From Himantopus leucocephalus (taxonomy: Eukaryota; Chordata; Aves; Charadriiformes; Recurvirostridae): a DNA stretch of 64,000 nt. This document shows positions 1-11,460 of the stretch, piece by piece; positions within the stretch are counted from its first letter, which is position 1, and every line of letters begins with the position of its first letter. The notes below the pieces were generated by a model. It made no database searches. It saw only the letters and a program-made list of their open reading frames with translations, and had not been told where the DNA came from. The stretch lies in contig RSEF01000002.1 of NCBI GenBank assembly GCA_003993805.1, forward strand, positions 76,991,772 through 77,055,771. The letters run 5' to 3'. The translations under genes were made by a program, and so were the position numbers.

Positions 1-178
1 TCTATCTTTATTGCCCTTTAAACCAATTAGGGATCAGACCACCAGCATTTCTACATCCTGCTTTTGCTCGTGGTACTCATGGAATCTAAAAAGGTTGACA
101 TTTCACTTTGACTTTATAAGAAAATTAAAAGAAAAAAATGGATGTGTTATTTTTTTAGATGCCTCACGTTTTATCAGT

Positions 179-290
179 AGTGTTGTAGCTATGGTGGTCT
201 AATGGTACAACCAAGGCCAGGTGTGTAGAGAGAGGTATTGTCTGTTATTAGACTAACTAAAATAGTTGAAAAAATAGACAAGATTTAGAG
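179..290. repeat. Old sauropsid interspersed repeat, decayed copy
   Basis: The order of short blocks (tgttgtagctatggtggtct, then agagaggtatt, then ttattagactaacta, then agttgaaaaaatagacaag) matches an interspersed repeat I recall from turtle and crocodile DNA, in which a 'GTAGCTGTGTTGGTC' block is followed by 'TTTTATTGGACCAACTTCTGTTGG' and 'AGAGACAAGCTT'. I cannot name the family with certainty. Many substitutions show the copy is old. It sits just before the assembly gap. Confidence 0.45.
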
Positions 291-324
291 CATGCAATCA
301 CTCATCAGGTAAAAAGAAAAAAAA

Positions 325-424
325 NNNNNNNNNNNNNNNNNNNNNNNNNNNNNNNNNNNNNNNNNNNNNNNNNNNNNNNNNNNNNNNNNNNNNNNNNNNN
401 NNNNNNNNNNNNNNNNNNNNNNNN
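325..424. other. Assembly gap of 100 N
   Basis: Exactly 100 unknown bases directly follow an A-rich stretch. The round length suggests a scaffolding gap of unknown true size, so the flanks may not be 100 bases apart in the genome. Confidence 0.97.
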
Positions 425-3400
425 TGCGATGGAGACAAGCTTTGGTCCTCACTGTCTGCTGTCTTTTCTATGGCACCCTTTTCCCTGGCTTATTTATGTT
501 AGCTTTACATGAGGCAGTCTAATGCCAGCATGTATAAATCACTACGGGATAAACCACAACTCTTGAGCATCCTGAACATAAGGACCAGATTTAAACTCCA
601 CCCACCCACATGCCTGAAATTGATGTGGGCCTTTGCATTGCCTGCAATGCAAGTTTTGTCTTCTCTTTGAGTTGCAACAAACCCTTGCAGCGAAAATACA
701 ACTGCAAGCTAGATCATGGTGTTGATCTGGGGGAAAAGGAGAATCTGAAAACACAAATACCTTTTGCAAGCTAAGAATGATTCCACTGATCTATAAAGTT
801 ATCTTAGTATTAGTGCTGATTTGTCTTACTGAGCTGTTTGTATGTATATGGACATGATACCTTGGCATAGTATTTCCTGAGCCCAGGTACATTTTTATCA
901 TATACTTAGCTGCTGAAGCAATGTATCTGCTAGATGCCGTGGAGTCACTGGCAGGTTAGTGCTGGTGGTGACCAAAAAAGGGCTCACAATGTGCTCCCCT
1001 AATTGCCTCCTTCCCAAAACCTTCTCAAGTGTGGAGAAGTCACAGGATTGCAAGGTAAGCTTATATCCAGTGAGGCAAGGGATGTATGTCCAGCCCCAGG
1101 GCAAAAGTGTGCACGTTCATCCTGTATCACGTGAGGTTGGGAGGGAACAGTGCCAGACCCTCGAGTTATTCTGCAGCACATCAGGCAGATTACTCCAATA
1201 CAAAAAATGTAAACCACGATAAATGGGAGCAGACTTCAGCTATGAGAGTCCCTGTAGCCTTTGGTGCATGAATTAATTCTTTGATGGAAGTCTGAGCTGT
1301 TTTCACTGTTGACAGATACATTTCTGTTCACATGGACAGTTTTATAAAAATTGGTGATATACATAAAAAAGTATAACTTAGCTAGATTGTCTTTATTCTC
1401 TGATTCACATTCCCCTAAATAAAACATTTCATTTTGACAGGTCAAAATATTGCATTCTGCTTAAAAAAACCTGCAATGTTCAGTTCCAGCTGAAAAAAGT
1501 AGCTCGGGTCCGAGATGTTTAAAAGATCTGAGTTTTATTCTATTTACTTATTCTTTAAAGAGACATAAAGCAAAAGAAAACTCTAAGTCAGAAAATCCCC
1601 GAAACCTAGCCAAAAGAAATGTATCTGTCCACTTTTTAGTGAATTAATACATTGTCCAAAGAGCCTGTGCTTTCTACGTACATAGGTCTTTCTTGTGGTG
1701 ATTCCAGCTGTGCAGTGTAGGACCACCTGGAATAACAATGGAGCCACTAGAATTACTGTTTATGCATATACAGCAGTCAGGATTTGGTCCTATCTACATA
1801 CAAGGAAACTTTTGCTTTTGAAGATGTTCCCAGCCAGCGACACCTTTATAGCACAAGTTGCAATTTAAGTACTTGAGTTGGGTATCGCGTCTGCTCGGCA
1901 CAAGCATACTGTAATTGACTGGTTCTCTTGATTAAACCTACTGCGTGACGGGGAAACCCTATAAAAGAAAGTCTGTCTTTAACATTCCAGCTAGATGGTA
2001 GAATTTTATAAGTATTCCTTACTCTAGCCTCCAGTAGAAATCACATTCTTTGAGTTATGGATAGGTCCCAAGGCCAAAGGGAGCCAAATTTCTGTCTTCC
2101 ATTACCCAATGGGAAATGGGAAAAAATAAATGTATGCTGAGTGGTGCTGTTAGCCAACATCACATCTGAACCTTTCCCAGTAATTCAACAGAAAGATTTA
2201 GGGGAGGGAATGGATACGGAAAACACTGCGATACAAAGAATTTTGCAAGTACTTTACAAGAACATCATCCAGTAAATGAGGAAAAGAGACTTGATTGGTA
2301 GCTGGCAGCAATATTAAGTGCATCTATTTAAATACCTATAGACTTCCAAAAGATTTCCAACCACTTTCCCCCTTTTCTTTTTCTTACACTCCTTATAGTG
2401 ACAAAGCCACCTTTTTATAAAAAAAAAAGCCCTTAAAATGTCTGTTTCATGCCTTCTAGAGTCAGGGTTTCTTTTTCTACTTTTTAATATGATTAATAAC
2501 TCTAACAGGTATTCTCCAAGCCAAACAGCTGGGTTACTGCTCAAGAAACAGCTGTTTCATTGCTAAATATATCCTTATTTCACCAGCCATCAGCTTGCTG
2601 AAGCTTTGCTGGTTACTTGCCTTTAAACATTTGCTGATAGTGAGAAAGTCCTGGTACTTAATCATAGCTGGTGCTACAAAAGCCGGAGCTACTTTGAAAA
2701 AATAATACACAGAGAAAAACATTGGCAGAAAGCTTTCTTCTTTGAGAGTGGGGAGAATTTTTTTTTTGTTTCAATGCCACACATTAGGTTGCAACCAGAT
2801 GTTCACATTATAGATCCTGCCTGGATTAAAAAAAACAACACCCCCCACCCCCTTTTTATTCAAAAATGTCAATATCGTTTAACAGCAAATGTAATATAAT
2901 TACAGTATTCAATAAACATTTAACAAGACACAGACATTTTCTGCAGGAAAATATTACCAGAGTGAGCCTTTTAGCAGTTTAGCAGTTAAATTAGTAATTT
3001 CTTTTATAACATCTGGTGAGCAGTCTCTAATTTCTAAAGTTTTGGAACAAAAAGACATTGGGCAGATTTTGAGTTATGAATAATTTGCCAGTTGTTTACC
3101 TTTATGCCAATCTAATTCTCCCCTGCATAGATGCAATCGAATACATTACAAATGTGTTTTCCATAAAAACCCCTAAAATGCAAGAGGGGGAAGGTAGAGA
3201 ACGAGTTCAACCAACTCTGGCCCTTCATGGGCATCGCCATGCCTGTCACCGTCCCCCTCACCTCTCTTGACACCTGATGGAGGCTCCGGACCCCACTGTG
3301 AACTCCCCAAATGCAGGATTGCCTCCATGCAGTGACTCAAACCAAAGCAATTGACCTTAGCAGGAATCTTTCCATAAACTGTGGATTTGGGATCAAGTCC

Positions 3401-4916
3401 AACAAGAAGCCCTCATGGCAAGAGAAGTCTCTCTGGAAGTGGGAGAGCAGAGGGGGACCACCTGGGTGGAGGAGGACAGCTCCAGCCACCTGCTAACATG
3501 CCTCTGGCCAGCCTAGGGACACGACCCTCAGGACGGGGAGGCTCCTTCCACAAGGAGAGGCTGCCAAAACACTAACCCCCTTTCCTGTGCTGAGAGCTTT
3601 CCCTGGGTATGGTTGCTCCCTAATATCCCAATACTTGTTTCTCAGTGTTTTTCCCAACTTGGCTGAAAATCTCAGATCTGTTTGTAGCAACTGCCCTCCA
3701 CTTCACAGTTCAACCGCTCGCCCGCGCTGCAGGCAAGGCCGCAGGGGTTGTAGCGATAGCCTCCACTGAAGGAGTTGGGTCAGTCCGCTACATCCACTAT
3801 ATCCACTTCTGCCTACTGCAGGAGTTCGATCCATCCTGCATTACAGCCACTGTAATCCAACGTGTTGGGTGAAGACCGCCAGCAAGTAATTGATGTACAA
3901 CCAGTGCTCCACAAACCACATCTCGCAAACGGTATGATAAATCTTTCTATACCTTGTTGATTTCCAGAACATAGTTAATTTATTGCCCCTTATCTTGAAT
4001 GAGTGATAATATTAAAGTTAATAAAATTTACAGTTCATCATCATGTCATCCATCAGCACACAAAAAATACAAGATTTTCGTATCTTTTAGATGAAAGGTT
4101 TAATTGTTAGCCTCTTTCTAAATGCCATAATGTTTGTTCTTTAATCCCCAAAATTAAACCTGCAAGATTTTTTGACATATTCCTCGCAGTGTATGTTCCA
4201 TACCTGCTCATAAAACTTCTGCAAAAATTTTCTGAACTGCCCCAAAAAATGGGCTTTCAAAACAACCCTCCTGGTTTTTAAAGTATCAGTGTTGAAAGCC
4301 CTTTTTAATACCCAGTAAGGAATACTTATTTAAAAATCATCATGGGCTCACTGCAGAGAAGATGATCTCTTCTTGCAGATGCTTTTGTTGTGCGCTATGG
4401 CAAAGCATGGCCAGATCTCATCCACCATGTGTTCTCCATTCAATGAAATTATCTGAGAGTGGTGCAAGTACAGGCCAGAACGTTATCTAGTGTAAAGTAA
4501 AATAGTGAATTTTTAACCCATCATATCTCTGATTTTTTTTTTTTCCCCCAAAAAAGTTCACAGGAGACACAAATAAAGCGCACAGATATTTGCGGGGGGT
4601 TTGTGCCTTGCTAGGTCAGCTAATGCACTTCCAGTTCCCCTGCAGCTCATGCAAACATAAACAGTCCTAAAAGAGGAAAGAGAGAGAAAAGAAGAAACAG
4701 AAGCTTAAGCTAAGCTTTGTTTTGCCCTCAATACCTCACTTCCACATGTGGGAAGTGAGTAAGCTGGATAATTTCATCTGTAGCCTGCAACTCCAGTACC
4801 AGTTACACAGCAGAATGAAATAACATATTGGCAAACACCAAACAGCACCAGAAATCAGAGGTGGCACAAACCGTTTTCTCTTCAGGGAACTCGAGCAATC
4901 TGGATGAGTGGGAAAG
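425..4916. other. Non-coding stretch, no gene recognised
   Basis: Both strands were read. All frames carry frequent stops and no translated segment resembles a known family. The segment 2255-2300 (aagtactttacaagaacatc followed by aaatgaggaaaagag) faintly recalls the 3' part of a MIR/L2-type repeat, but too weakly to annotate on its own. Around 3180-3850 the base composition becomes more GC-rich without a CpG island. T- and C-rich homopolymer runs lie near 2760, 2840 and 4531. Confidence 0.6.
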
Positions 4917-5141
4917 GGCACCCAGAATTGAAATCCTGCGAAGGCCCAATGGGACAGGAGGGCATTGCCTGCCTTCTGACGGTAAAGGATCAGTTGTTTG
5001 CCAATGATAAAAGCTCACAGTCTGTCCANGGCACCCAGAATTGAAATCCTGCGAAGGCCCGGTGGGACAGGAGGGCATTGCCTGCCTTCTGACGGTGAAG
5101 GATCAGTTGTTTGCCAATGATAAAAGCTCACAGTCTGTCCA
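4917..5141. repeat. Direct duplication of 112 bases joined by one N
   Basis: Copy one (4917-5028) and copy two (5030-5141) are each 112 bases, start with ggcacccagaattg and end with cagtctgtcca. They are separated by a single N at 5029. I count three differences (aa versus gg in the 'gaaggccc' region and one a/g near 'gacggt'). The single N at the seam and the near identity fit two overlapping contig ends, possibly two alleles, placed side by side by the assembler rather than a biological tandem repeat. Confidence 0.85.
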
Positions 5142-7470
5142 AATTCTGTGCTGCCTTCACTGCAGATGTTTCTTGCTCTCATGACTGTGGACAGCCCTTT
5201 TGCACACTGCAGCTAGTAGGACTCAGACTTCTCTTGCCTATAGGAGTGTACCTCATTGCCACTTGCTAGACCAAGAAAAAGGAATGTAAATGGAAAGAGA
5301 TAGAGTTTAGGATAAGTAATTCAGTAAGATGGGAGACATTTTAATGGAGGAGGTGTTTTGGGGTGGGTTTTTTTTATGTGTGTGGGTTTGGGGTTTTTTT
5401 TCATTATTTGGCATTTCTCTGCTGCTTCTTAAGGCAGAGCATATCTGGGATGTGACGCTCTGTGGTAAGTGCTCCATCCAGCTGCAATATAAACAGAGCT
5501 TTTCGCTTCACATTCTAAAGCTGTAACATTAAGGAGAATAATGGACGATGCCTTTTGATATCTCTGTGTAAACAAAGAATTTTATTACAGTGAATTACCA
5601 TGTTAATTTATGAAAAGTAAACAAAACCAAGTGCAAAACTGATTCGATGTATAACCTAACTTTCCTGGTGCCTAATGAGGTGACAGTGATGGAATCAAAA
5701 CAAATATCTTTACGTTTCATAAATGTAGGGAAAAATACTTCTGTGTTTAATCACTGCCTGAGTCACTGACAATGCTGGCACACCAACACCACAGGTTTTA
5801 AAGTAAATAGAATTCACTTTGTCTAGTGGCCAAGGATACAGGCAAATTCACTGTGGACCACCATGGATAACAAGGACAGGATAACAAGGATGCAGGGAAA
5901 CAGCAGATAAGTCTCAGAAGTAAGTGTTCAGACCAGTCTACACTTAGGTAATATACCTTCCCCTGTTGTTATTCCCCCATTCATTTATAAACAATCGCAG
6001 AAAGAAAACTGTGCAAAACACCTCATACTGAATGCCTCCCTTGGGCTAAAAATTGCCTTTGGCTTCCAAGGGATTTTTCTGGAAGACGACATTGAAACCT
6101 GGGACTACGGATGACAAAGTACCACCACTACCCCTAATGCGTTATCCCTATTGTGTTGGCAGTTTTCTTCCTGTGATGGTATGGACTATGTGCAGGTGCC
6201 TGGTATGTAGGTCCTCCAGAAAACATATGTGATCACAAGAAAACTTCTAACCCAGGGTGAATCTTTAATAGGAACGTAGTCCAGATCTCTCAAGGAAAAT
6301 TTGGATGGATCTGTTGCTCTTTACATGTGTTCTTGCAGACACTCAAGAAGTGTATGCATATTGCTGTTTACACGGAGTTGGGGTTTGAGTGTCTGCAATA
6401 ATGTAATCCACAGGTTATCGTATGCTGGTGTATCCCTTCCTAAGAGTGCCAGAGGAGGAGACTCCCCCACAGCTGCATGCAGGAGAGCAGTTCTGCGCAC
6501 AGGTAGGAGCCGGCAAACTCACTTCTCCAAAACCAACTCCAGTCCAAGTCACACTGCTGAACAGTCACACAATGAAATAGGAAAAGAAATGCCATACCAA
6601 CTGGCAAACTGAAGTTGGCTAAATTTATTGTGGGTCTAAGAGACATAACATGAAACTGTATTAGGTTTTGTGTGTGTGTTTTGTGTTTGGACCTTTACAT
6701 TCTTAAAAGCTGTGTGGAGAAGAGACGTTTTTGTCTCCTACCTCTTCTGAGCTATTCCTGAGAAAAAGGAGAGAAGGCACAGCCTCCCTTAGAAACTCTC
6801 TTTTTTTTCCTCCCTTATTTCACAATAGAAACATTTTCAGTGAAAGTAACTTTTTTTTATATGGAAATGTAACAGAGAAACTTGGGGGTCCCTGGCAGAG
6901 TTGGGTATGGCAATTCCAATAGCCCTCTACAGAAGCAAAAATAAACAACGCACCAAAAAATGTCGGTTGGCTGTTGTCAGCAATGACGAAAATAAAGCTG
7001 GGAAGGAGTCCACTTGTCACTGTCCATACGTTTCTTAAGCTGATTAGGAACGCAGGGTGTTGGCTAGACGCTAACAAACAGTCAGGCCCTTGGACTCAGC
7101 CTCTTCTGGTTCTGCCAAGACATAATCACTCTGACATCCTGGAGAGCCTAACCCTGCCTCCTTTTTAATAAGCTCCCATTTAGGAAACCATTTATAGATA
7201 AAATAAAGGAAAATTATTGTGCTCACTTTATATTCCTGAATAAGGAAAAAGCAGAGTAAATTAAGTCCAATTTGCATGGACTTTTGAACATGCATAGATT
7301 TGGATATAAGCTAGGGAGCAGACACAGAACGTTGTAGCCTTTATAGTCAATATTTTATTAAATTTTTCCTTGTAAATTTTGCTGTGTCTTTATTGCATTC
7401 ATTCAGTACTAGGAGAGCTTTCCTGTAGCTAATTCTATGCCTTGAAATTTCCCTTGTTGTTAACCTGTGA
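5142..7470. other. Non-coding stretch, no gene recognised
   Basis: No coding or RNA signal could be supported. A G/T-rich run at about 5355-5402 and a TG-rich run near 6666-6690 are simple sequence. The segment 5560-5720 is AT-rich with few CpG and could be a conserved non-coding element, but this cannot be judged from one sequence. Confidence 0.6.
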
Positions 7471-7534
7471 CGGCAGTCTAATGGATAGAGTGTCTGCCAT
7501 ACAGTACAATAACAGTAAGATTCAGGTACCAAGG
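7471..7534 (+). repeat. tRNA-like head of an old SINE (MIR/CORE type)
   Basis: The segment contains 'gtctaatggatagagtgtct' followed about 25 bases later by 'agattcaggtacc'. This is the layout of the A box and B box in the tRNA-derived head of MIR-type and other amniote tRNA SINEs (typically '...GTGGATAGAGC...GGTTC...'). The B box is decayed, so it is not a working tRNA or polymerase III promoter. No clear body follows; the downstream DNA is AT-rich. Confidence 0.45.
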
Positions 7535-9968
7535 TGACTGTATTTTTTATTAAAATACCTTTTTATATGCTCAGTTTCAAACTGATGACCGCACTTGCAA
7601 CACCTAATTGCCACCAGTATCCACAAATACTTCGCATTTAATGAAAATATCAAACCAAGTCCTTCATTTCAGTTGAAGCAGCAGGTTGTATTACGCAGTG
7701 TAAAATCTCATTTTATGAAATTTCATAGAAATACAGATCTAACTTTGCACTCTCCATTCTTGTTTGAACTTTATAGTCTTTATATTGCAGGGCTTTATTA
7801 ATTTTTTTCATTGTAAATCTCAAAATATTTCTGTTGCATCAGGGAACTAGGCAGCCCCATTGTGGCTAATTTAACACCTGTAAATTGCCATGGCTACCAA
7901 CCAAACACTTTCTAGCTTTATAAGGTAAGTATCTATTTTGTGTTTTAAAATAGTGATGGATTCAGTTCCAGTGGTTGTATCTTTTATTAAAAATTCCATT
8001 AACTTTGTTCATCAACACCATCAGGGATCACTAGCAGCATGCAACCCCTCACACTTTTTAAGGCCAGGAGGGAATCACCTCAGTCAGCTGAGGCTGAACT
8101 TCTCTGTACCATACCTCATACATACTCACCTAATAATGTCTGAAATGGATATTTTTTTAAAGCTCCAAAATACTTTTTCTGCTTACGAGAGCGAACAAGA
8201 AGAAACAGTTGTGCTATTTGAAGACTTGGTTAAAACAAGGAGCAGAGAGAACCGTGTCACCTTTGGTTCTGTCCTTGACTCCGCTTCTCTCAGAGCACAG
8301 CTTCACCAGACCTGATTTTTGGTAAAACCTAAGAAGGACTTGCAGGTCATCTTACTTACGTGCAGCCGTAGCCTCTGCTACTCAACTATACTGCTAATGC
8401 GGCTTTAGACTTGCTTAAGGTACAGAGCCCTGTCTGCATCAGGTACAAAAGGGCACGGTGTTTACAGCCTAAAAGGCATGATGCATGGATTTTAGCTTAC
8501 CTTATAAAATCAAATCACAGCAATACAATTCATAGTAATACAAATCAACAATTACAATTCTTCAAACTCAAAGGACAGGCAGATGCCATAAACCCAGAAT
8601 TTTTGTTGCCCAAAGGTACCCTTTATATCTGTGCAATGTGTGTGTGATGTCCCGTAAGTGATGTCTGAGGTAAGAACCTACCCACTTTACAGGGACTAAG
8701 CTGGAACCCACCAGCTGGGTGACCTGGCAGAGGTGAACCCAAAGGTCTCAGTTTCATCCTCATTCAGTACAAATTATACCCCAAGGAGAGAAGGAAGCTC
8801 CATAACTTGCAGGAACTGAGAGTCTGCCTCCATCTCGTAAGCAAACAATAAAAAAAACGTAGAGGTACAGCTGCCAATAAACAAGCTTTTCTGTTTTAGT
8901 CTTTTAAATAGTTTTGGGGCAAACTCTGGGTTGCATCTAGATAACACTACTTATTGAGTTCATTACTACAGAGGCATTTGGTGTCGAGAGAACTGGTGAG
9001 AAAGCATGAAGAACGACTGAAAGGGCAGAAAAACTGCATCAAAAACTGCAAACCTCTGCGAGGTGTTTTGATTTCTTTTCTTGGACAGTTTTAGCTCCCT
9101 GTGGTTACATATACACAGTCCTACTTCTCCTCCTCTTAAAGGCTTGGTAGCCTCATTCTATAGGCAGCTACACCGCTGTAACAGGCAGTGGTACTTGCAG
9201 GATGTGTACAAAGCATCCTAGAGCACCTTGGCCAGGCAACGGGAGAGCATGCAAAAAGGGGGCAGCACTCCGTACAGGAACACCTGCCAAATATTTTAAG
9301 CTTTCCAGTGGCATCAGCAAGGGGGTGGAAACCTGGCTTGGGCTGATATGGGCTGAGAAAGCGTGGTTCTGGATCAGAGCCTGCAGTATGAGCCCATCGC
9401 TGCTTTGCTGTAATCGCTTCTCCGTCAGACAGGCAACTGCAGCAGCATGAAAACTCAGCACAGAAATCAGGTAACTTTGGTGCTGCAGTTTTACCACAAT
9501 TAGAATTTTCATATGAGAAATGTAGAGATTTGCAAATGGCGTGCTAAGAGGAGGTTGTAACATAGCCAGATACGTTCACTTCACCCTCCTGATTTAGTGG
9601 GAATTGGTCAGAAAGGTCTCAGGAAAAGTATACAACACTTTCAGACTAAAAAAAAAGAAAAGAGCTTGGAATACATTGAAAGGAGAAATAAGAATGTGGG
9701 AATACAACTGCACTAAGCTCTTTGATCATGAATCCAGTAGGAATGCTACTTATCTTTATATTTGTGACAAGATTGTGGGATTTCCTTTTCAGCAAGTCCC
9801 TTCAAAAGTAGAGGAAGACTGCAACATAACAAATTTGGCACTGCTAATTCAGATGAGGAGGCTTCCTTGCACTTAACTGTATGTATCTTGGCAATCCTGA
9901 ATGGAAATCAAAAAAAGAATGGCGAGATGCTTTTCACAGGACACGTAACATGCTGCTACCGTGCTCAC
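7535..9968. other. Non-coding stretch with a possible MIR fragment
   Basis: No gene is recognised. At about 8700-8770, 'agctgggtgacctggc' followed by 'gtctcagtttcatcctcatt' recalls the conserved MIR core (a 'TGTGACC' block followed by 'CTCAGTTTCC'). It is weak because the 'TTGGGCAAGT' block between them is missing. The 125-codon frame near 7938-8315 shows no family signature and has ordinary intergenic composition. Confidence 0.5.
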
Positions 9969-10070
9969 CGATGTAAATCCACCATTATTCCACTGGCTTC
10001 AGCTAACTTCTACAGATTTACTCCATTAAAAACAAAACTAAACAAAAGACCTAATTCTCCTTTCATTTTT
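9969..10070. repeat. Decayed inverted-repeat element, 'GTGTAAATC' type
   Basis: The sequence runs gatgtaaatccaccattatt, ccactggcttcagc, taacttctacagatttactc, giving imperfect inverted arms around a 'ccactggcttcagc' centre. A block 'gacctaattctcc' follows at about 10048. This matches a palindromic repeat I recall from turtles, crocodiles and birds in which 'GTGTAAATCTGGAGTAACTC' arms flank 'CATTGACTTCAATG' and an outer 'CTAATTCTGC' block. The copy is old and broken. Confidence 0.5.
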
Positions 10071-10181
10071 ATACACATCACAGAAGTTATATGGCAAATC
10101 CACCAAAGCTAGTGTTTGCGAGACTAAAACCAACCGTTACACACGTAAGATGTGTTCAGGTCCTGGGTACCAAAGCAGGAC

Positions 10182-10262
10182 TGGATCTGCAAGCACTTGT
10201 ACAATATCAGCACTATATAACACACAGGGTAATTCCATTAATTCCCCATTTACTCAGGCAAG
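10182..10262. repeat. Decayed inverted-repeat element, 'GCAAGTACTTA' type
   Basis: 'ggatctgcaagcacttgtac' is followed by 'aattccattaattccccatt' and 'tactcaggcaag'. This recalls another old palindromic sauropsid family whose arms read roughly 'GATCCTGCAAATACTTACTC' around 'CCCATTGACTTCAATGGG'. It lies directly beside the previous element, so the two may be one composite old insertion. Confidence 0.4.
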
Positions 10263-10894
10263 AAAAAGAAGACAGAATCAGATCCTTTCTTTAGGATTGC
10301 TCAGAATACATCTCTAGAACAAATCTTAGTCTCAAGGTGGATTTCACCTCTGTATGCGTTTTCTCTCTTCCTTTTTATTTCATCTTCCTTACTCTAACTG
10401 TTGCTCTGCCTCCTCCTTTTCTGGGCATCAAGTGTCTGTCTGATTCAAGGAATTTGCAGTAATTTGGACCTCTCAAAAATCAGTTTCTTTCTCTTGAAAA
10501 ATTTCCACTGACAGTTTCCTTTGTGTTCATTAAAAAAACCCTAAACCAATACCTGTTGAAAACCTGAAAAGCTTTTGTTTTGGAGAATAAAAAAGGTTAG
10601 GTGTGCTGAAAAGCAATGGATATTCGCCTTTGCTATGTTTTCAAAGAAAACCTGAAAGGCGGCGATGATTGACTTTATGTAAGAGGAATTCTTAAGAGCA
10701 GACATGTATTACATCGCTACCTTCTCCGCAACACAGTTTAGAGGCACTAATTTCTTTTAAATTGTAAGTATTTTTCTTTGCATGGATTTTTAAGATAGAA
10801 AACTCTTGCAAACTTTTTTTTTAAAGAGTTAATTTTAAAAAAAAAGTTTTAATTTTTTTTTTAAGTTTTTTGATTTTTTTTTTTCTTCCGTCAG

Positions 10895-10957
10895 GACAAG
10901 AAAAAGCGGCGCAAGGATGCAAAGCCGTCTTTCGTGAAGCGGGAGCCTGAGGTCTAG
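10895..10957 (+). other. Possible exon end after an acceptor-like site
   Basis: A long T-rich tract (about 10841-10890) ends in 'cttccgtcag', which resembles a splice acceptor. It is followed by a short frame read as DKKKRRKDAKPSFVKREPEV and a stop at 10955-10957. The lysine/arginine-rich text resembles a nuclear localisation signal but matches no protein I recognise. It lies at the edge of the CpG island. Chance is a likely explanation, so this is offered only as a place to look for a transcript. Confidence 0.15.
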
Positions 10958-11460
10958 AATCGCTTGAGACGACGGAGAGAGAAAGCCGGTGGCAGCATCC
11001 GAGGCAGGCGGCCGGCGGCGGTGCCGCCAGGGGTCAGCCCCGACCGCCCCACGGCGCCGGCGGCGGGAGAGCACCGCGCACCGGACCCGGGGGGGGGCGC
11101 CGCGGGCCGGCTCCTTCGGGCTTCTGAAACGGGTGTCTTAAACCAGCCCGCAGCTTTGGAAACCGGGTAAAGCTTTCCCCACGGGTGTTTCTCCGGCTGC
11201 TGCCGGCGCGGAGACACTGTCGGGGGGGACGCACGCGTCCTTTTTATTGCCTTCTGCAATTAGGCAGCGATTAACGAGCCAAGCGTACCCGCTCGCAAGG
11301 GTTTCGGCTTGCGCTCAACGTGAGCGCAAGCTGGTCCAGAAAGCGCTGCGAGTTTCACATTTTATCTCCAAACCCTTGTCTCCAAACCCCCATGAGAGAT
11401 GCGTTTCGGGCGGTTTCTTGGGGCTGAGCGGGGGCTGAAGCAACCCCACCGGCCAGCAAA
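10900..11460. promoter_or_regulatory. CpG island
   Basis: CpG dinucleotides are dense between about 10905 and 11365, including runs such as 'ggcggccggcggcggtgccg' and 'cccgggggggggcgccgcgg', in sharp contrast to the CpG-poor DNA on both sides. In vertebrates such islands usually mark promoters. No TATA box or first coding exon could be identified on either strand, and open frames here follow from the GC-rich composition. The product could be a non-coding RNA or a gene whose coding exons lie outside the window. Confidence 0.8.

Noticed and set aside
3815..3840. 'ggagttcgatcc' resembling a tRNA B box
   Set aside because: No A box or cloverleaf stems at the right spacing, so not a tRNA gene.
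8700..8770. Possible MIR core on the plus strand
   Set aside because: The central 'TTGGGCAAGT' block is missing, so it is not annotated as a separate element.
9168..9563. 131-codon minus-strand open frame
   Set aside because: No family motif. A second open frame on the other strand overlaps it, typical of chance.
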